Source: Castor canadensis (lineage: Eukaryota > Chordata > Mammalia > Rodentia > Castoridae). Taken from it: DNA of 64,000 nucleotides. Where the stretch lies: contig NC_133393.1 in assembly GCF_047511655.1 (NCBI RefSeq), positions 157,185,779 through 157,249,778 of the forward strand. The letters run 5' to 3'. Of this stretch, positions 11,431 through 21,160 are shown in pieces; the stretch's first letter is position 1, and every line of letters starts with the position of its first letter. The position numbers and the translations under genes were made by a program. Under the pieces are notes generated by a model. It was given only the letters and a program-made list of their open reading frames with translations, searched no databases and was not told the origin of the DNA.

Positions 11431-12745
11431 AGGGGCAGCAGTGGTAGCAGGGAGGAAGCTATTCCAGCAGCACAGGAGCAGTAAAGGGTACAAACTAGTG
11501 AGCCAGGATGGGGAGCGGGTACTAGCTGGAGTGGTGGGGTTGCAGCTGACAGCAGAGAATATGGGTGAGCTGTGGAGAGTTGTAACACTTAGGGCCCTGA
11601 AACCTATGCTGCTGCCCGAGCTGTCAGGGACCTTGGACCCAAACCCTGAGTAGACCTTGTGCCACTACCCTAGATCTCAAAGGCCCAGGGTTTCTTCTTC
11701 CCCACCCACAATTTCTACCTGGGTAGGGTGAAAGGGCTCCAGCGGACCTGTTTACATCTCAACTCCCCATAGCCACCTCAGGGACGAACCGACTCCTTCC
11801 CATTTCCTGTACCTCAATGAGGTCAGCTTCATGCAATGTGCCCCAGCTCCTGCATGGCAAAAGCAGGACCCATGTCCCAGTTCTGAGGATACACTGCACA
11901 CATGCTGTTCCTCTGGGGAGAGGAGCCTGTAGGCTTCCCTGGGACCCATGCTGTCCAGATGTCCTGGAGATGAAGGCCATGCAGGGGGCTTAGCAGACAC
12001 AGACCTGGGTGTTGGAGCTAAAAGTGGAGTTCCTCTCCCCACTTCTGCCTCCAGTCCAGGGGGAGGGTCCTGAGCCTCAGAGGAAGGTCATCTCCTGTAC
12101 CAGCCCACCAGGAGGGCAAGATATGCTCCTTGACCAGGTGTGAGTTGGAGATGCACAGGCCCTGAGCACCTGTGGAGGACAGAGCACACACATATGCACA
12201 GGTGTGCACATATGCATGCAGGATGTTGATCTTTTTAATGGAAGCATGTCTCAGTCAACAAAGTCAGTTATGTGAGAGACCCAACTTTATTTCCTTCAGT
12301 TCAGTTTAAGCTCACTGTTGTCAGTGGGATGGACGAGTGGACCACTCATCCATGTGGGATGGGCACATGCTTGATGCAGTGCCAGGGCATGGGAGAGAGT
12401 GGGGTGCAAGGCCTGAATGAACGGTCACTTGGGAGACACTGTCCCTGTCCTGGTCTCCTTGGGTCTGCAGCTCCACTGTATGTGAGAGACCCCAAGGGTC
12501 CCTGGGTATTATTCCACTCTGCTGTGCACAGGCTCTCCCCTTCTGAGAACCCCCGTCTGAGACGGCCTCTCCCTTCCTCCCATGCCTCAGCCCTACCTAG
12601 TCAGTGTGGTTGTGCCCCCGAACTTCTTCCCCTCACTTGAAATGCAGGAGGCACTGCTACTTTCCAGCCTCCAAGTGACCTGCCAGAGGAGTGAGTCACA
12701 CATCTGTTTGAACGGACTAAGAACAGGGAAGATAGGTTAGTGTTC
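11431..12745. other. Gene-free stretch
   Basis: Single-copy sequence; a small CA/TG-rich patch lies at 12182-12222. No gene or repeat family recognised. Frames such as 12272-12640 do not look coding. Confidence 0.45.
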
Positions 12746-12749
12746 TTAA

Positions 12750-12962
12750 GTTCTTCCTCCCTCCATCCCTCCCTCCCCCTATCCCTCCCTCTCTCCATCC
12801 TTCCCTTCCTTTCTTCCTTCTATCATGCCTCCCTCCCTCCTTCTGCCTCTTGGTTTCTTCCTTTCTTCCCATTATTTCCCCCATCCTTTCTTTCCTTCTT
12901 TCATTTGTCTCCCTCTGTCTCATGCTTACCCTACCATCTATCTATCCATCCATCCACCTGTT
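12750..12962. repeat. CCTT/CCCT pyrimidine microsatellite ending in ATCC repeats
   Basis: Interrupted CCTCCCTCC, TTCCTTTCTTCC and finally ATCTATCCATCC words make a compound pyrimidine-rich tract. Frames through it encode Ser/Pro/Leu or Arg/Glu/Gly low-complexity peptide only. Confidence 0.9.
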
Positions 12963-12974
12963 CATCCCTGAGCA

Positions 12975-13165
12975 AGTGTGTTACCTCTGGCACTACTGAT
13001 GCTTGGATGAGCACGTCTTTGCTGTGGGCTGTACTGTGCATTGAGGGGTGTTTAGCAGCAATTCTTCTGGATGCCAAGACTCCTCTCCCTCTAGCTGAGA
13101 CAGCATAAACCTCTACAGACATTGTAAGTGTCCCCCAGGAGAGATGAATCACCCTGAGTTAGTCA
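12975..13165 (-). mobile_element. MER20-type hAT-Charlie non-autonomous DNA transposon
   Basis: 'ctgtgggctgtactgtgca' followed by 'gaggggtgtttagcagca', then 'ctggatgccaagactcctc' and 'cagacattgtaagtgtccc' reads as the reverse complement of the MER20 family. These are about 200-base elements without coding capacity. The terminal inverted repeats are too eroded to delimit. The family name is from memory. Confidence 0.7.
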
Positions 13166-13535
13166 CTGTGTTAGAGGAGGTTCAGATGAATGTCAGGCAA
13201 ACCTGCACTTGGATTCCGGTTCACTGGCGTGTGGTGCCTGTATTATCATTGCTCTGTTGGGGTCTTGCTCTTCTCATCAGTGACATGGAAACCATTGCTC
13301 ACTGCTGGTTGTCCTGAGAGCCACCGAGGATACACAGAGCACAGCACAAATGGGATGGGGGACGTGGAAGTGTGTACAGCAAAGGACACACAGAGCCAGG
13401 ATCCAGCATGTTCTGGGAGACCATAGCCTTAGGGATCAGGAGAACCCAAGAAGGGGAGTAGGGAAGAGCTGATGGCCTGATCTCAGACATACACCTGCCG
13501 TTCCTGAGGACTGTGTGGCCCACGACAGGTTCTGG
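13166..13535. other. Gene-free stretch
   Basis: No feature recognised. Confidence 0.4.
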
Positions 13536-13539
13536 ACAT

Positions 13540-13715
13540 GTCAGCCTAATTAATAGGTTCTGACAAGAGCAGTGGTGTTTACCTGGGCGTAGCAGAGCAC
13601 ATGCACCATAGAAAACTAGTTGAAGAATTTGGGGAGGGGTTTAAAGGAGAAATGCTGTTTATCTAAGATATTTCAAAGCACTAATCCTTGGCCACGAGGA
13701 TTAATAGCCAGGAGG
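13540..13715. promoter_or_regulatory. Candidate regulatory island with inverted TAATCC pair
   Basis: CCTAATTAATAGG at 13545-13557 is a near-palindromic homeodomain site. TAATCC at 13682-13687 and GGATTA at 13698-13703 form an inverted pair of bicoid-type (OTX/PITX/GSC/CRX class) cores separated by 10 bases. An 'atctaagatatttcaaagca' run lies between. This is motif evidence only. Confidence 0.35.
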
Positions 13716-14125
13716 CACCGTCTGAGGCCAAGTGGACAGGGGCCGTGTGGATGTCCTTGCAGAAGTACTGTTAGCATGAGGTTGTGTGACTTGTGAGCAA
13801 GGTCATGGCTTGGCAGGGCCTTCTGAGATGCTCACTGGGTCATTGTGTAACAGAACCTTCCTTGCAAACTTCTGGTTCATTTTTTAATTATGGTTCATTC
13901 ATTCACACTGGACTTTCTCACGTTGGGCCCATCCTCTGTGTTCCAACGTCGCCATTTCAGGTCAACAACTGAATCCCCAATGGGCCAGTGCAGACTCAGA
14001 GGGGCAGAGCCAGGGCTGGGTGGCTAAGGGCTGGGCTGTGGCCCTATGACAGCACGAATCGGTGCTAAGTCAGTGGACACTGGGACAGAAAGAAGGAAAG
14101 GACTCTATAGATTGTTGTCACACCG
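13716..14125. other. Gene-free stretch
   Basis: No gene or named repeat seen. Confidence 0.4.
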
Positions 14126-14129
14126 GGTC

Positions 14130-14480
14130 TTTGCCTTCACTTTCAAAAATAGGATTCATATTTTAGGACAGTTTTGGATTTGAAGAAAATGTGCAAAGTC
14201 TCTCTGTATTGTAGTAATTAATAAGTCAGTATTAATACCTTATCATGAATAAAATCCTTTGTTCAGATTTCCTTAGTTTTTATCTGATGCTCTTTCTCTG
14301 TCCTGGGACCTCAATGAGGTCAGTCGTCACATCTCCTTTGACTCCTCGGTCATCTCTCAGACTTTCCTCGTCTTTGATGACCTCAACAGTTTTGGGGATG
14401 CTGGTTCATGTTTTGTAGAATGATCCCTAGCTGGGATCTGTCTGGAATTTTCCTGTGGACACTGTTTTGTTGGAAGGGGT
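14130..14480 (-). mobile_element. Old L1M 3' UTR fragment, reverse
   Basis: 'agtattaataccttatcat', 'tctcagactttcctcgtct', 'gatgacctcaacagttttg' and 'gttttgtagaatgatcccta' follow the order of the reverse complement of old mammalian L1 3' untranslated sequence. There is no ORF; the copy is strongly diverged. Confidence 0.65.
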
Positions 14481-14512
14481 CCTTATCCATCACATTGAGT
14501 CAAGAATAGACA

Positions 14513-14736
14513 CCACCAGCTGGACATGGAGGTACACTTCTGGAATCCCAGCTACAAGGGAGGCAGAGGTAGGAAGATCGAAGTGAATCTGTCCCAGCAG
14601 AGTCCAAGACCCTATCTGAAAAGTATCAAAAGCAAAAAGGGCTGGGGGGGGCATGGCTCAAGTGGTAGAGCACCTGCCTGGCAAGCATGAGGCCCTGAGT
14701 TCAAACCCCAGTGCTGCCAAAATAACAATTAAAAAA
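14513..14736 (+). repeat. Composite SINE: B1-like unit plus ID-like tRNA unit
   Basis: A 7SL-derived portion ('ggaatcccagctacaaggg', 'aggcagaggtaggaagatc') is joined to a tRNA-like portion ('atggctcaagtggtagagc', 'acctgcctggcaagcatga', 'gttcaaaccccagtgctgc') with A-box and B-box regions, ending in an A-rich tail. Imperfect flanking duplications resembling 'aagaataga' occur at 14502 and 14737, supporting insertion as a single unit by retrotransposition. Confidence 0.85.
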
Positions 14737-14739
14737 AGA

Positions 14740-15100
14740 ATAGAACCCATCACCATCAATGTGATATTTCACCCAGACATGGACCTTGATCACCTAGTGG
14801 AGGTGGACTCGTCAGGTGCTCTCCTGCATCACCCATCTCCCTTTTCCATTCTGCAATCCAGAAAGGAGCTCCATGCACAGCCCACCCAAGCTCAGGAGAG
14901 GAGCTGCCCTCCACCAGTGCTGCAAAAATCACTGGCCACTGTTCTGCAGATTTGTCTCTTCTTCTCAATTTATTGTTTGTAGCGATACAAACTCGTATTA
15001 TTTTATGATTTCCTTTACCATTCTGTGCCAGTGTTATTTTGTAGTTTGAGTTGTTCCAGCTTTGGCTGGGGCTCTCTGAGGTGGCTTCCTGCTCCTTTCA
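14740..15100. other. Gene-free stretch
   Basis: No recognised exon. The forward frame running out of the SINE at 14653 is an accident of the repeat. Confidence 0.4.
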
Positions 15101-15111
15101 CACACTGTCCT

Positions 15112-15165
15112 TATTGTGTGCACGTGTGTGTGAGTGTGCATATGTATACGTGTGCCTGTGTGTGT
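15112..15165. repeat. TG-rich dinucleotide repeat
   Basis: Interrupted TGTGTG/CACGTG/CATATG run, a short degenerate microsatellite. Confidence 0.75.
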
Positions 15166-16070
15166 CCAGCACTTCCCTGCTTTCTGAAAAGCAAGAGAAG
15201 TTCTAGGCTACATATTTCCTGCTCCAATCCTAGAATCCACCCTGGTTGTTTTAGGAGAACACATGAGAAAGCAGGATCTGGGCAGCAGTGTGGTCATTGT
15301 GAGAGGGGTCTCACTTTTAGCTCCGCTAAGCTAATACAGTGCATATCCAGACCATCCCAGACTCAGTGATGGTTTGACTTAGGGCTTCTCACCTCTTCCG
15401 TGGTGTGAAAGCCTGTCCATGCACCATTCTGCTTTTCACTTTCACTACACTATTCAACCAGCAACAGTGGGTAGTTGACACTTTGTTACAAATTAGGATT
15501 TGTGTCAGGGGATTTGTGGTGGGTGGTTTTGCCCAACTTCAGGTGGCAGGGGTTCTGAGCGTGTCAGGATTATGTTAGGGGGGCTGGGCTAAGCTGTGAG
15601 GCTCCGCAGGTGCACTTTGATTCCTGAGATGTGCTCCCTTCGTACGTCAGGAGCTTCTGTGCTATGTGACCGACAATGTGAACATCCCTCTGTAACTCTC
15701 TGTACCCATTAGGCTAAGCTCCAGTTCACAAAGACCTCTCCAGCTCTAACTTGTGCCACATGGAAGTTTCTTTCTGGTCTTCTCTTCCTGCTTGTCTTTA
15801 CGTCTTGTGCCAGCAGTGAGGCGTTGGCTCCCTCCACCTTCCATCTGTTCACTGAGCAGGTAGATTGAGTCACCCATTCAGCAGGGTTACAACTGCTAAG
15901 CCTCGCCCTCATGTGTCCTCCCATTTGCCTTTGGTCTGGCAGCCATTTCCGTCAGCAATTCTCTCACCCGCCTGCTGCAGAGACAGTCTCATTTGTAACA
16001 CTGCTGTTTCTCTTGTCAGTCTGTGTGTCACTCTGAAACCTCCCCACCACTGAAACGATTTCTTTAAAAA
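15166..16070. other. Gene-free stretch
   Basis: No exon or recognised repeat. Confidence 0.4.
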
Positions 16071-16074
16071 TTGT

Positions 16075-16605
16075 GTGTGTTTCTTCCAGACACTGACTTC
16101 AAACCCTTTGGAAGGCCCTGGAGTAGGGGGGCTGGATCACCTGGCAGGTCTGGCTTTAATTTTGAAGGAGCCTTTCTACCGTTTTCCACAGCGGCCGTGT
16201 AACTCACATTCCCACCGGTTCTCACCGTTCAGGTTTTTGCTGATAGCCACCTGGCAGCTGTGAGGTGATATCTAACTGTATTTTTAACTTGCATTTCACT
16301 AATGGTTAGACATATGGCGATTTTTTTCATCTTATCTGTTATCTATTGCCATTTGTTTTCAAGAAATGTCTCTGCAGGCCTTTCGCCTATGTTTAAATCA
16401 GGTTATTTGTTTTTCTTGCAATGAGTTGAGTTCTTTGTATATTTTGGATGTTAACCTCTTGTCAGATATACCTTTCACACATTTCCCCCAGTCATAGAAT
16501 GCCTCTTCATGCTGTCTCCTTGGCTTTGCAGGAGACGTTTAGCTTGGTATAATCCCATGGGTCTGATTTTATTTTCCTTTGTTTATACTGTTATTCACAA
16601 TGACC
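16075..16605 (-). mobile_element. L1 5'-inverted segment of a twin-primed insertion
   Basis: Reverse complement of the L1 ORF2 3' end: 'tgtgaggtgatatctaact', 'cttgcatttcactaatggt', 'gagttctttgtatattttg' and 'gttaacctcttgtcagata'. Reading stops abruptly near 16605, where the next L1 sequence continues on the opposite strand. This is the inverted 5' half of one insertion. The coding frame is destroyed. Confidence 0.75.
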
Positions 16606-17370
16606 AAATATGGTCATTAAGTTCCGTAAGTTGATGAGTGGATAAGGAAAATGTGGTTTCTTTCTCTCTCTCTCTCTCATAAAATACTATTAAGCTTTAG
16701 AAAAGAAATTCTGGCCAGGTGCAGTGCTGTGTCTGCAATCCCAGCTACTTGGGAGGCAGAGAACAGGAGGAACTTAGTTCAAGGCCAGTGAGACAAAAAG
16801 GTAGCGAGACCTCATCTCAACAAATACAAGCTGAGCATAGCAGTGTGCTCTCATCATCCCAGCAACCTGGGAGGTATAAATAACAGATTGTGGCCTACGC
16901 TGGCCTGAGCAAAAACACAAGACCCTATAACTAAAAACAAATAGAGCTGGTGGAGTGGCTCAAGTGGTAGAGCGCCTGACCAGCAAGCATGAGGCCCTGG
17001 ATTTAAACTCTAGTACTGCCAAAACCAACCAACCAAAGAAAAGCAAGAAATTCTGTTATTTATGACAACACACTAAGTGAAAGGCACAGAGGACAGGTAC
17101 TGTGTGTCCTCACTTGTGTGGAATCTAAAACAGTCAAACTCATGGAAGCAGACAATGGAAGGGTGGACACCAGGCTGGGAGCTGGAGCGGGGAGATAGAG
17201 GTCAAAGGGCGCAGAGTTTCAGTTAGACAGGAGGCTAGGTGGCGAGTATTTGAGATGACGGATGGGGTAATTAAACCGATCCAATTGTTCCACCATGTGT
17301 GTGTGTTAAAGCATCACTTTGTACCCCATAGACATACGCAATTATAATTTGCAATACACAGTGAAATAAA
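16606..17370 (+). mobile_element. L1 3' segment, sense, interrupted by a SINE
   Basis: 'ttattcacaatgaccaaat', 'gttgatgagtggataagga' and 'aaaatgtggtttctttctc' are L1 3' sequence in forward orientation. They resume after the nested SINE with 'atgacaacacactaagtga', 'cacttgtgtggaatctaaa' and 'catggaagcagacaatgga'. Together with the inverted part immediately upstream this is a typical twin-priming product. The tail near 17360 is A-rich but not intact, so this is an old insertion. Confidence 0.75.
16714..17044 (+). repeat. Trimeric composite SINE (7SL + 7SL + tRNA) with target-site duplication
   Basis: Two consecutive B1-like units ('gcaatcccagctacttggg' and 'catcatcccagcaacctgg'), each ending in an A-rich linker, are followed by an ID-like unit ('agtggctcaagtggtagag', 'caagcatgaggccctggat'). 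The 11-base direct repeat AAGAAATTCTG flanks the whole at 16703-16713 and 17045-17055. Because the duplication surrounds all three units, they moved together as one element into a pre-existing L1. Confidence 0.9.
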
Positions 17371-17695
17371 AATAACATAGCATATTAAGTTTCACTCTCA
17401 GTGCTGTACGTTACATGGATTTCATAGAATGCCTGCTGTCACGTCCCCGGTCACAGTGCCACACAAAGCAGCACCCTGTCTCCTGTCCTACAGAGCCTCT
17501 GTGCACTGTCCACACTCAACTCCTCTTCCTTTCCCATCGCCCTGGGAACCCCAGAACTTTCCCTGTCTACAAAGCATTGCCTTCTGTCCTGCGTTTGCAG
17601 TTGGGGGCTTCAGCCTGGCTTCTTTCCCCTGAAAATAAGCCCTTACTCTCCAGCACGTAAGGCTCCTCTGTGTCCTCCTGGCTCGGCTCATTTGT
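17371..17695. other. Gene-free stretch
   Basis: No exon recognised. Overlapping frames at 17415-17691 on both strands have no domain. Confidence 0.4.
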
Positions 17696-17699
17696 GTGT

Positions 17700-18490
17700 T
17701 GACGTGAGCTGGGCTCAGCTGTGGTACAGTAAATTAGGAACGTGCCAGAATTTGCTTATCTAGTCACCTTTTGATGACATTTTAGTTGCTTCCAGGATTT
17801 GAAGATTGTGGATAAAGCTGCTGTGAATATTTGCATGTAGGTTTTTGTGTCTGTGAGTATTCAAAACATTTGGATACGTGTGTAGGCGCGTCTGGTGGAT
17901 CTCATGGGCAGACTATCTTCAACTTTTCCTCATCTTCCCCTGGGGCTGTGCCCTTCTGCACATGTGCCAGTAACGGGTGACACCCTGTTGTCCCATATCC
18001 TTGCCAGCATTTGGTGGTGGTGGAGTTTTCGACTTGAGCCATCTTCCTCGGTTGTCTTGCCAGCACACTGCCATCTTAGTTGACAGTTCCTTAATTATAA
18101 ATGGCATCTGGGTTTTTTCATTTGCTCTCTGTCTATACGTCTTTGGTCTTTCGGTGAAGTGTATTGAACTCATTTTTTAATCCAGTTGCTCTCTTATTGA
18201 TGAATTTTAAGAATTCTTTATATATTTTGGGTACAAGCACTTCATCAGATAGGTGCGTGCCAGTATTTCCTCCCAGTGTGTGGCTTATCTTTTCAGTATC
18301 TTAACAGTGTCATTTGCATAACAGAACTTTAATCTGAATGCACTCTAATAACTTCTTTTCATTCACAGACCATACCTCCAGCATTTTACCTAAAGACTCA
18401 TCCCTAAACACAAAGTGTTCTTGGTTTTCTCTCATGTTTGCCTCTAGGAGTTAGAAGCGTTTTCATTTCACATTTTGGTTCGATTGTAGG
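17700..18490 (-). mobile_element. L1 3' UTR/ORF2 fragment, reverse
   Basis: 'gattgtggataaagctgct', 'gtgaatatttgcatgtagg', 'tatccttgccagcatttgg', 'aagaattctttatatattt' and 'tgtttgcctctaggagtta' occur in the order expected for an L1 on the reverse strand. Frameshifts and stops are frequent; no ORF2 remains. Confidence 0.8.
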
Positions 18491-18599
18491 AGGTGCAATA
18501 AACAGGGGATGGGCGTAGGGAGAGGGGATGCATACACACTGCTGCCAGTCTCCCACAGAGCCGGGCGCGTTTCTGCTTCTGTTCCCTGGAAGAGTTTGC

Positions 18600-18800
18600 A
18601 TGGGACGCCAACCAGTCCTTCCTTATTTGAGGCACATTTTACTGGTAAAGTCTAAAATTTTTTGTAAGATTTTTTTTCCATTACAGATTTAATCTCTGAA
18701 AGAGATGTAAGATAACTCAGATTTTCTGTCTTTTATTATGTCAAATCTGTTAACATGTGTTTGAGGGAGTTTTTGCCATCCAGATAGAAAAGTTACTGTT
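18600..18800 (-). mobile_element. L1 ORF2 fragment, reverse
   Basis: 'acagatttaatctctgaaa' and 'ctcagattttctgtctttt' look like the next upstream part of the same reverse-strand L1, separated from it by about 110 bases of unrelated or deleted sequence (18490-18600). Confidence 0.55.
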
Positions 18801-18804
18801 ATAG

Positions 18805-18875
18805 TGCTCTTATGTAGCCCAGAATGACCTGGAACTCTGGATCCTCCTGCCTCAGCCTCCTGAGTCCTTATGGTA
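18805..18875 (-). repeat. B1-like SINE fragment, reverse
   Basis: 'tatgtagcccagaatgacc', 'tggaactctggatcctcct' and 'gcctcagcctcctgagtcc' are the reverse complement of the 3' half of a B1-type 7SL SINE. It is truncated. Confidence 0.75.
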
Positions 18876-19440
18876 TCATTTTATTGTTTTGGTGCAATGA
18901 AAACTATTCTGGAACCCAGGAGAGAGGTCTGAGCTGTCCTTAATTCAGAAAAAGGGAAGGACAACCCTTTTTGGGGAAGGGGTTCAAGTAGACTCAGTCC
19001 AGCTGGGGAGAGAGGGCCCATCCCAGAGACCTCACTAAGGTGAGCCGCAGGCTCTCACTATGTGAAAGTCTGCTCTGAGGCTGCCTCTTCCCAGAAAACA
19101 GCCTGTAGCTCTGTTCCACTATTCACCCTCTCTCTAAAGACTCACCCACCCTTCTTTTCACAGACGCACACTCTGGACTCACACACCTCACGATGACGTG
19201 GTGGCATCTGTGAGAGACTGCAGGCCCAAGGCTGGAGCAGAGGGTCCGAGCATCTCCCACACCACCTGCATCTGCTCCACCCAGGCTGTGCAAACCCATG
19301 CTGTGCAGCCCAGGCTCGGGATCAGAGCCTCAGAGGTGGGCAGGGAGAGCATGGGCCTGGCAGCACCTCTGAGGAGGGCCCTGTGTTAGCTGAGCCTGCT
19401 GGCAGAGTTTGCAGACTTTGAGAGTTACACACCATGTCAG
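18876..19440. other. Gene-free stretch
   Basis: No exon, RNA or repeat recognised. Confidence 0.4.
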
Positions 19441-19484
19441 TGTTTTTTCTTCATTTCTTTATCTGTGTAATTCTATTTTATCTA

Positions 19485-19760
19485 CTATGCATTTTGTCTT
19501 TATCTGTCTATCATCTATCTATTTACCTATCTATCTATTTATCTATCTATCTATCATGCTTCTACCTCTATCATCCTTATCTCTATCTACTATCTGCATG
19601 TCTACCTCTATATCTCATCTATGTCTGTCCTCATTACCTATATCTATTGTGTCTATCGTCTGTCGCTCTCTTTATCATAGCTATCATCTCTCTTACCTCT
19701 TTCTGCATCTATCTCTGTCTTCACCATCTTCATATCTGTCTATCTATCTATTGAACTGTC
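19485..19760. repeat. TATC/CTAT tetranucleotide microsatellite
   Basis: Long interrupted run of ATCT, CTATCTAT and TCTACC words. Two overlapping forward frames (to 180 codons, Tyr/Leu/Ser/Ile-rich) derive entirely from it. The purest block is at about 19495-19555. Confidence 0.9.
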
Positions 19761-20200
19761 TCTCTCTAATTATCCAGTATACCAGTGCTCTCTCTGTCAT
19801 CATGGTTCTGTTTCTTTATTCTGGTGCTAGAGGGCTGTTGGAGGAAGAACAAACTGGACACCTGAGTCCTGGGAGAGGAACACAGCTTCCTCCATGGGCT
19901 TCTGTGGCTGTGTGCTCTGGAAACACACCATATGTGATGCTAAAGCTTTGAAGCAGGTGTCTGCTGAGGTGATGGGATCCTTTGCACTTCCAGGAGGTAA
20001 GACCCTTCAAGGACAGCATCTTACACAAAACACAACCCTTCAGCAGTAAGCTGACACACTTGGGCACCACAGAAAAGTTTGTCTGTGGTCTCCTATGTCT
20101 GTCATAAGAAAGCCCCACAGCCTAAGCAGATTCACAGACACCGCCTCCTTCTATAGTGCTGCAGGTCACCGGCCTGTAGTCAAGGTGTCCATAGACTTTT
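19761..20200. other. Gene-free stretch
   Basis: Nothing recognised. Confidence 0.4.
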
Positions 20201-20370
20201 GTCCTTCTGAGTTGTGAAGGATGGTCTTCCCAGGCTGCCCCTCACTTCTGGGGATGTGGTGGTCACCTTTAATGGCTTGGGTCTCTCTGAGTCATGAGGG
20301 AGGGTCTTCCAGGCTCTCCCTTTATTTCTGGGGACTGCTGCTCACTTATGTTGGCCATTGGCTTTGGGCC
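20201..20370. repeat. Two-copy divergent tandem duplication, 80-90 base unit
   Basis: Copy one (20201-20280) and copy two (20281-20370) share the order 'tctgagt..tgagg', 'ggtcttcc', 'aggct', 'atttctgggga' or 'cacttctgggga', then 'aatggcttggg' or 'attggctttggg'. They are diverged, with small indels, so the duplication is old. No gene is involved. Confidence 0.6.
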
Positions 20371-20975
20371 CCATAGCCTCCATCTCTGCTTCCATCTACA
20401 CCTGGCTTCCTCCCTGTGTGTTTGTGCCCTGAACTCCTTTTGATAAGAAAGACCACTTCTATTGGAATTGGGTGTCACCCTACTCCAGGATCAGAAGTAA
20501 TTCCATCTGCACAGCTCTGCTTTCAACTTAGGTTGTATTCGGAGGACCTGGGGGGCAGAACTTCAGCTTGTGAGGGGGTGAGGAACAAATAACCCATGAC
20601 ATTTAAAACCAGGGTAAGAACTCTCAACAGGAGCCTCCTGTCCCAGCAGACTCATGAGGGATGTCCTAGCTTCTAGGGAGTCCTGGGGCCCCGGGATGGC
20701 CGGCTCCTGCAGTGGCCTGATACCAGGTGTTATCCTGGGAGTAGAGGTCAGACTATGTAGGGGAGGCTGTGTATCGTCCAGGCAGAAGTGTGAGTCTGCA
20801 CAGTCTGTGCAGAGATTGGCTACAGGAGGACTGGGCGGGACAGTGGCAGAGAGCGTGGGGCAGGGCAGAGGCTGGCCTCCACGGACATTCCCCACCTAGC
20901 CTCTGCTCCATCTCTGGTGCCATCTGGAGAGTGACTGAAACACGGCTGTAAGGGGCATTCGCTGTGCCTCCTGTG
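20371..20975. other. Gene-free stretch
   Basis: No gene recognised. Overlapping frames on both strands at 20563-20980 show no domain. Confidence 0.4.
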
Positions 20976-20984
20976 CCCATGAGA

Positions 20985-21160
20985 GACTATTAAATTGAAT
21001 ATTAATGGAATAAATGTGCTGAAGTATGTTACTGTGAGGTGCCTCTAATCTGTTATTGTTGCCTCAGACGTGCTCCATGAAGTAGGGTAAATGTTTATTT
21101 TTCTCTTCAGGAAACACGGTATACATTAGTGGAGATCTGAGGACAAGTAATTAACTGTGG
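20985..21160. promoter_or_regulatory. AT-rich candidate enhancer-like island
   Basis: 'attaaattgaatattaatgg' starts a block with several TAAT cores. TGTTTAT (forkhead-type) is at 21092-21098 and 'caagtaattaactgtgg' near 21145. It sits between GC-rich flanks and matches no repeat that I know. Confidence 0.4.

Noticed and set aside
12717..13108. Arg/Glu/Gly-rich reverse and Ser/Leu/Pro-rich forward frames
   Set aside because: They are translations of a pyrimidine/purine microsatellite.
19409..19951. 180-codon forward frame rich in Tyr, Leu, Ser and Ile
   Set aside because: It is the translation of a TATC microsatellite; stop codons are scarce there because of the repeat.
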